NCBI GenBank assembly: GCA_012934845.2
Contig: WNNJ02003225.1
Location: 62,001-126,000, forward strand
DNA from: Pomphorhynchus laevis
Taxonomy: Eukaryota; Acanthocephala; Palaeacanthocephala; Echinorhynchida; Pomphorhynchidae
Reading direction: 5' to 3'
DNA length: 64,000 bases
The stretch's first letter is position 1; every line of letters starts with the position of its first letter. Shown here piece by piece: positions 14,601-23,600 of this stretch. The translations under genes and the position numbers were made by a program. A model generated the notes under the pieces. The model was not told the DNA's origin. It saw only the letters and a list, made by a program, of their open reading frames with translations, and did no database searches.

Positions 14601-17600
14601 GATATGGATATTTACGTTCATTCGGTTTTGTATTTCGTGAATGTATCTTGCCATTACAAAAGAAGAACGATTGACGTACGGTTGCAAGTGTAAGCTATTC
14701 ATGAATGTTTTCGCTGGGTTCGCCATTTTTGCGTCGACGCATCGATATAATGATGTACCATACAATGACACAATTTTAAACAAACATTGAATTATTTAAG
14801 CAAGAATAATGCACAACAAAGTAAACTATAGCCTTTTAGCGGTGTCGCTGTCAGTGGTATTGAAGGTATCGCTACCTCTGATAATGATATTTTCACAAGT
14901 TACGATGTGCAGTAGAACTCGTAAGTAAATAGTTCTCGACTATGGTATAAGGATATTATCCATTTATGATACCTCTCTATATTCATCAAGGATAGTTTTG
15001 TGGATAATCGATGGATCAGTCTAGTCATAAATTGTGCATTTCGTTTTGACTTGAACAAAAAGTTACATTATAAATGATAAAGTATAAATTACTGATAAAT
15101 ACCAAACACATTATATTATAAATATAATAAATTATATTACATTACATTATATTAATTATTGGTTTATAATAAATTACATTATATTATACATATTTTAAAT
15201 TCACTCATCGACATGTAATTACTCAAGTCAGATTGAACAATAAAAAACAAAGCACGTTTGAAAAAACTACGAACAAAATATAAAGTAAAATAAACTATTA
15301 CAAATAAAACGTTTTATTAAAGTTTTATGTTTTTTGCCGATCTATGTTTTTTAAAATCGAAATATCTGTACAATATAACAATATTGTACAGATGAATACT
15401 TGTATAATGAAAATAAATTTAAGTGAAAATAACATAAGAAAAGTGTGAGTGAAAATTAAATAAATCATTAAATTAAAAATTAAAAAAATTAATCAAATTG
15501 ATAAAATAATTAATAAATTGATTATAATTTAGTCAATTTATTTATCAAGAAAAAGATAAAAGAAATAGTTCTCTTAAACAATATTACATAATAAATAATC
15601 AATAAATATAAATAATTATTATAATAAATAAGTATTCATTAGTTTTTTAATATTGTATATTATGTAAAAGATTATGTATAAATATTTAATAAACATTTTA
15701 TTAGATATAAACTAAAATTAGGCAAATTGAAATTAGCAAAAGATTCATTGCTTACCAACTGCGAAACATATTGTTCGGTTTAGCGTTAGGCACATAACAT
15801 GCATTATCAGCAAATTGTCTTGAGCAAAGAGAATTTGTGCTTCCTGTGAAATCACATGCTCTAATCTCTTGCACCGACGAATATTGCTGCATTCGTTGCT
15901 TATTGATAGCAAATATTGACGACACCTTTGAGCATAAAATAACCATTTGTTGAATCTTTTTTAATATATCCAAAATGAACATATTTGGTATGTTATCAAT
16001 GGTCAACGCATCCTCTCTAGTAGCTCGATCTATGTAATCAATATTCGGTAGCAGTTTACCAAGTTCGTATGGATCTCCACTTCGTTGCAAGGCACTTTGT
16101 AGCTCACGTAGCATACCACTGAAGCTTTGTGATCTGTTCATCTGCAGCCGATCAATAATTGATTGCATTTGGCTGCGATGATCCAGATCACCATACAGCA
16201 AAGACGACCAACTTTCGGGGGTTATCTTAATACATGCATCCATTGCTATCTGTATAATCTGAGAATCATGTTCTTTCCGAAGTGCGTCGTAGTTTCGAAA
16301 TTCTTCTTTCAGTTGCATTAAACTGCTATCATCCTCTCGCTTTTGCAACTGTAAATTGTTTTTAAAAAGGCAATACAAATTTTGACGTAATTACTTATTA
16401 AAAAGATAACAGCACATCTTTTAATTATTTCTATGCAAAATGAAGATTATAAAGAAAGCATGAAGGTTTAAACTTTCCTGTTCGTTTAAAAAGTAAAGTC
16501 AAAAAAGTAAAGTCAATTCTTTCAGATTTACAATTCTTTCAGTCGTATTTACGATTAATTAAGCGTCATTAATTGCTGCTCTATACAAAATGTTAAAAAT
16601 TAAATTAATTATTTAATTTTAATTAAATAATTAATTCTAATTAATTAATATTCTTTAATTAATTAAAGAACATCCCAAATTTTAATACAGAACAGAAAAA
16701 TAATAAAATTAATGATGCCACAATTAAAGTCAATTGTTTTTTCAAGTCAATTTTGCAATTAAAAAAGGGGTTTAAACGCAACAAAATATTATTCTTTAAA
16801 TTGAGAGTTTAAAAATGTTCTTAATTGAGTGATGTAGTTGCAAAAATTAAACCCACATAACTTAAGCCTTTTATTTGCTTAACTCTCGAAATTGGTTTTT
16901 ATTTAAAAAAATAAAAACAATAATCTTATATTGACTTAACAATAATCTTATATTGTTAAGAGTATATATAATCTAATCTTATATTATATAATCTTATATT
17001 TCACAGATTAAATGACCTGCTATGGTAATCTATTTCGAAAAGTGTTAAGCCGGTAACGAGTCTATAAATTCACAGGAAAGTTTCGAGCTATTTGTCAATG
17101 ACTAACTGAATTCCTTATAGATCCTCAAAATATCACATCATATTGAAACGTTAGTGCTCAGTGCCTGCTCCCCCTGAAGATTCACTGAGTACTAATCTCG
17201 GCGTATAATGATGTTGGTGGTTAGATCTTATTGCAACTGGTTCGTGACGATATTCGTACACTAGTTTGCAGACACATGCTTATGATTAAAGTAAAGAGCA
17301 GTATAACATCCAAATAGTAAAGAGCGGTATAACAGATTATTGACCTGCTCTGGAAATCTATTTTTAGATAGACATCCAATTCATATTCTGATTGGAGGAA
17401 TCGGAAAGACTAAACAGCATAAACTGACTATATGATGTTTCGACTTTTGAGTCTCATCAGAAGTGGGCTGCTGCACCACTACTAGGTGCAGTAATGACGA
17501 GGGTGGAGCAGCCCCCTACTGATGAGACTCAAAAGTCGAAACAGCATATGGCCAGTCTATACTGTTTAGTCTTCCCGATTCCTTCAATCAGACAATAAGC

Positions 17601-20600
17601 ACAAAAATTTTGCAAATTCAAATTTGCAATATGTAAGACGAACGTTTTTTATTGCCAATAAAGTAGTCGAATCGAGTGATGGTCAGCCGACATAAAAAGG
17701 ACCGAAACTTGAAACGTGGGTATTGGATCAGTAGCTGATGAAGTCCATCAATACTGAAATGTTGCAACTGCTGTTTGTTTATAGGTAGGATTAAAGTAAC
17801 GTGCAGAATAAAAATAGTCATCAAAATTTTAATGGCAACAATGACTGCACAAGTATATATACTTAAAACATATATTATAGCTTAATAACCGATTTAATGT
17901 TTTTTAATCAAAAATTCGAATTATTATTTTTATAATAATTTGAATATTATTATAATATATTATAAAGAAATCACATTTCTGTATATTTGTTAAATCTAAT
18001 GAAAGAATAGGTTGAATGCATCTCGGAAAATGCAGTTTTAGAAATTAATCTGAAATTTCAGAAATTAAATTTTTCACAATCTGAAAAAATTCCAGTTGTA
18101 ATGGATGGTTAGTAGTCAGTAAGGAGTAGACCCACTGATCGAAAGAAAATAGGTTCGGATCTGATATTGCAAATAGTGTTTAAAAGGAAACTGCAATTGT
18201 GACATACTTTTGATGGGTCCGGGTGTACAATTGCACAGGATTATGGAAGGAAACAATACAAATATGTCAGATTTAAACCTGGCATATTGTGAGTCAAGGT
18301 ATATGGTGTTGGTAGTAATGAATGAGACCGTAACTGGTTTCTGCTACGAAATCGCCTTGTGTGATCTTGCAAAATTGACAAATAAATAAAAGAATCCATA
18401 AAGGGAAAACATGCACCGATTATATGATCTTCTGATCACATCAGTGTAAAATATAAAGAAAGAAAATCGATTGGTCTACGTCCGTAAGACGTAGACCAAT
18501 CGATCGAAAGAACCTAGATTCGAATCTGATAGTGCAAATAGTGTTCAAAAGGAAACTATATCGGTGCACATCCATTCAAAGGATATGTCATAAACTTTAG
18601 GAGCATGCAGTAGAGTTCACAGATTTGCATTTCGCGTAAACAAGAACTTAAAAAGGCAATTATGTTCTTCTCGTTTAGAAAATAATCAAAACAAATGTCA
18701 TTAATGAATGTGCACCGTGTAACAGACCCCGCACAAAATGCTGCCAAAGATATGTACCACTGATAGTGAAATTAACGCAAAGACAGAAAGACGTTATAAA
18801 TTATCGTGAGCAACGACATGAGCATCAGATATCTATTTGGCCACGTACTCTTTTGTGGGGTACAATATGTTGGACGTGTTTCAATACACGATAGTAGAAG
18901 CAGGCATCACAGATAAGTCAGAGAGACTCAGTAGCGAACAACGGCTGATGTGTGACGATCTTCATGATCTTAATAATAAACATATTTACAAATGAGATTC
19001 CTTGCAATCAACTTTAAACTTTATATTGATTGCTTTGATTGTACTTCTATATTTGTAGATTTTGACACAGACCCGTTAGGTCGAAATGTCTTGCCTTTTA
19101 CGTACACGTAATTATAATATTTGGTACTCCTGAGAAAGTCGCGGCAGCGTTCGTGTCCTATATATTGTAAATTAACTTATAAATTAACTATATAAATTGA
19201 CTGTTCACTCATTGATTCCTGTTATTTATAAGTGGGGAGAGTGAAACACAAAATTTTATTTAAATATTGAATTTTTGATAGCCAACTGATATTATTATCA
19301 GGATAAAATTGTTCAAAAAAATTGAACACTTTTATTCTGATGATAGCAGTTGGCTATCGAAAATTCAATATTTAAATAAAATTTTATATTTCACTCTCTC
19401 CAATAATAAATAACTTTATTGTTACATTTCGATAAACAAAATGATAATATTGCCATCCAGGCTTAGTCAAATTACCGGAAGATATAAGGAAATGCATAAA
19501 CCAACTACAAAATAAACATAAAGAAAATCTCCAAAATCTCCAAATAATTTTTAAACTACCAAATCTCCAAAATCTGAGTTAATAAGAAGCACAATAAAAG
19601 ATACAACAGTTATTCGGAGCATAGTTGGAAAACGTCAACCTTGTGGAAAAAGAAGAAATATGTTTTTTATTTTGTTAAATAACAGATGAAGTGACAAGCG
19701 GTGTAACAACGATGCTATGTTTTTTTCAACAATCAGAACGAGCATAAAAACGAGTGTACGTTAAAATTAGTGGAAACCTAAAGGAAACCAAAAACACAGA
19801 AAACTAAAGGAAATGAGGGCAATAGGACAATTTATGTCAGATAATCTGTTAGGATTAAATGTTGAACACATTTACTGTCCAAAGCCACCGTAGATTCTTT
19901 CAGCACAACTGACAAGATAAATACAAAATTTTTTGATCTTGTTAAGGAGCTTTAGTTTGAAAAAATCTCTTAAAATGAATCGAAAAAATAAAAATAAGTA
20001 TTCTCTGACTTTTGTCGGTCTCAATTTATTTTTATCATATATCATATAGAATTTCATATGGATACAGATCAACTTCAACCTAACATATCTTATTTATATT
20101 AGTTTGCAATTTTCTAATTCATAAAGTCAATTGTATTAAATGTTTACTTCCAAATATTTATTTAAATTAAAATTATTTATATTTTGTTTTCTTTACATTG
20201 CTCTATTACAAGCAAAATGCATTGGGCTTTATTTTATTTCAAAAAATGATCATCTTTTAAAATTGCTTTTAGTATTAAAAGCATTGTATCACATGTTTTT
20301 ATTTTTAATGTAAATTTTAAATTTGTATTATGGAAAACACATTAGTAGTAAAAATTTACTATAAGTGGAATTTTACCTTAAAACAGGAAGCCCTGTAAAG
20401 TAATTGTACAACGTGGCCAACATTTGTTTTAGAAGCTCGCTGATATCTCGGTGTTAGCTTTTGAACAACGAAAAGGACTAACACTTTTCTGGATAATGCA
20501 GAACCGTCTTCAAGGGCAAGCAAAATTAAACGAAGTACTTCTTCTTGCATGGCTAAAGCAAAAACGTCAGATCTGTATGAAGACAAAAAATTGAGAAAAA

Positions 20601-23600
20601 ATCTTTTTTAAATAATAATGAGTGATACGACCATACACTGGGGTATCAGGTAACATTTTATTCGTGAAATGAAATTTTATTAATTAGAATTAAATAAAAG
20701 TAAATATAAAGATTTCAAATTATACATTTGCAAAGAGAAATATGCATTTCATGTTAGGAATAAATAGTTAAGAGATGATATATTTTGGTTATATCCAAAA
20801 TATATATTTATAATGTAATTGCAAATTTATTCCATATTATTAGAGATATATGGATCACGAGAAGCATGTTTTCACGAGAAGCATTTATATTAACATGTCC
20901 GATGTTATGTCCGTTATAATAACCGACTGTTATGTCCGATAAACCTTTTGTACTTTGGTTTTCATAATTAGATATTCAATCGAGAAAACGACTTAGAATG
21001 TCATTTTATTGTTAATATAATGTAAAAATATATAAATTACTAGAATCTTATTCAAACAGTTTTAAAAGGAAAATATAAATATTTAAATATAAATTTAAAA
21101 TATAAATTTATAAATTCGAATTGTAAGAATAAAATACTTTTGCGATGATAAAAATTGGCTGAAAGATAAAGCATGCTGTATTGAGAAGAATGTGATCATT
21201 AGTAGATCATTATCTAGAAGATATAGATTGGATAGGCAATTAGAAAAGTACAAGAAAAATTTTAATAAAAATTAAAAGTAAAAATATTTACTTTATTTTA
21301 AATAAATGAATGAGATGTTCTTAGTAATTTAATTAAGATAAAAAGCTCAATACTAAGAAATTACGAAATGTGAAAATCAGAAATAACATTTAAATGCATT
21401 TCGTTAGTCCTATTTTTACTTTATACAATAAAAATTTTAGAATAAAAAAATTCTATAAAAAATTTACAATTTGTAAGTAAATATTTTTGCATCAAATTAT
21501 TCTTTAAAATAAGATTTAATTTACAAGTTACTATTTACATCTGGGAGTGAATTTCCTCACATTTACCTTTGGGGAGGTAAATGTGATTTTATCGCATTTG
21601 TAAAATATAAAATTTGAATTACATCTCATTGTATGTAATAATTGTAATGAATATTGTAATTGCAATTTACATCTCATTATAAATAATATTATAAACATGA
21701 AAATCAAAGTTACATATCGTTGTATGCAACTATACAATATTATAAACATGAAAATCAAAGTGAACATATATTTGTGCGTGTAAATGTTCAAAGAAAGTGA
21801 TATAAGTAGGCACTACATCGTTTGTAAACCACGAATGGTTCAGTAAGAGGGCTGTGTGCTGGTGCGGCCGGGGGCTCAGATCCTTATGGATCTGACGCCG
21901 TGACACTGTTGCAGAGAAGATGTAGACTTAAGCATGTATGGCTAAGATAGAGTTGCTGAGGATTTATCTTTAACTTAGTTTTTCTCTTTGACGATGGTTC
22001 TGTAATTTAAGAAAATCTTTATTTATTTATCGTTTATACACTTATTTACAACATTTTCAAATCGAACGTATTAGCTCAATTAATTTTCAATATACTTAAA
22101 GCTTTTACTATAAAATTAATCGACCTAACAAGAACAAGAAGTCAGATCTAACTTAGATAATAGATGATCAAATAACAGATCAAAAAGAAAGATAACTTAG
22201 GCTTTTAGTGATTTTTGTTTGAGTTTTGCTATTTCTACGGAAACGAGACAAATTGAACTTTGCTATATTCCGACGATAAAGGCAATTAGGATCTCGAAAA
22301 TTGAAAAAACTCAAAGTATTTATCTTTTTATGTGAGGTAAAAAAAATATGATTTATCGAAGATAATTAGAAATGTGATTAACTAACCTGGACCCAAAAAT
22401 TGACAGCCTCGATTTCTAACGGCAATCCACAGATTTTTAGTGAAGCACATCGGGTTTTGATGTAATAATAATAGGTCTGTAAGTGTTCTTTCTGCTAGCG
22501 ATCTAATGCATTTGACTAGGCGAAATTTGGCTTCTGGGCAATACACTAATTTACATTTAACTAAATTCATTAATTTTCGTTGCATTGGTCGACTCAAATT
22601 CACAGCATAATGTGAAAAATTGTCAGATGAGTTTCTCTGCATTCCTAAAGTAGACAGATAAAACGAATATAAATTAGTCTTTGGATCATTTCTAGCAGCT
22701 AATATCTTTAATTGTTATGAACACTTGAAATTAATTATTCTTTGTAAACCAGATTATAATTAATAATTATTAATAATCATTAATTATAAACAACAAAATA
22801 AAAAATATAGAAAAAATTACAAGTAACTAGATATTATATGCTAAAATTTTCCAAAATTATTAAAAATAATCTATTAATATTATTTTTTTAAATTAATAAT
22901 ATTATCTTAAATATTATTAAATATTATTTTTAAAGTCAAAAATGGTAGGTGAGTTTTGGACTGAATTTTTCAATAAAATATTATTCGAATACGATTTCCC
23001 TTCGTCATAGAAGCAAACAATCATTAAGCTACTTTATAAAAACGCAAGTGATTCATTCAGACCTAATTCATTCCGCGGTATAGCCATTCTGAATCATACA
23101 TATAAATTATTTGCATCTCTTATCACACGTCGCCTTTATGTATATTACAAAACTCTACTTCCACATGAACAACACGGATTTCGTCGATGACGCACGACCA
23201 TAACAGCCTTATCTGAAGAACAAGAAACAATTTTCTCCGTGATTTTATCCCATTGCTGCGCCTGCGCTGTATTCGTCAATTTTACTTAGCTTTTGACAAC
23301 ATCAATCGCAATTTGTTTCTTCAAAAACTTAAGGTCAGACACAACATATCGGGATCATTCCGATATGATCATACGTCAGCTCATGTTACCCAGTGATATA
23401 CGCATATTCGACATTGTATCTTTTACTGCATTATCTTCCAACATAATGGCGTATTTAAAGTCTACCCACGCTGTTTATCGGAGAAAAACAGCGTGTCACT
23501 AATGAGACATTAGTGACACGACGTGTCACTAATGCTCATTCTACCCATATTTCCAATAAGAATACATAACATTAGACGAAGATTATCAATTAAATGCAAA

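Larger units (their letters stand above)
17387..17592. repeat. 206-bp inverted repeat carrying two hammerhead ribozyme cores
   Basis: The arms begin tctgattggaggaatcgg and end with the near-perfect complement ccgattccttcaatcaga. They meet at a GC-rich central hairpin (gggctgctgcacc...ggtggagcagccc). Each arm carries a full hammerhead core, one per strand, so the element is a head-to-head pair. Confidence 0.8.

Noticed and set aside
17690-17770. Second canonical hammerhead from ctgatga (17743) and gaaatg further on
   Set aside because: Only a three-pair stem II and a CTG triplet where NUH is needed; the flanking hairpin explains the sequence better.
13280-18560. tRNA genes
   Set aside because: Box A and B strings are present at 13.3, 18.1 and 18.5 kb, but no cloverleaf with matching acceptor stem can be drawn and the bodies continue as SINE sequence.
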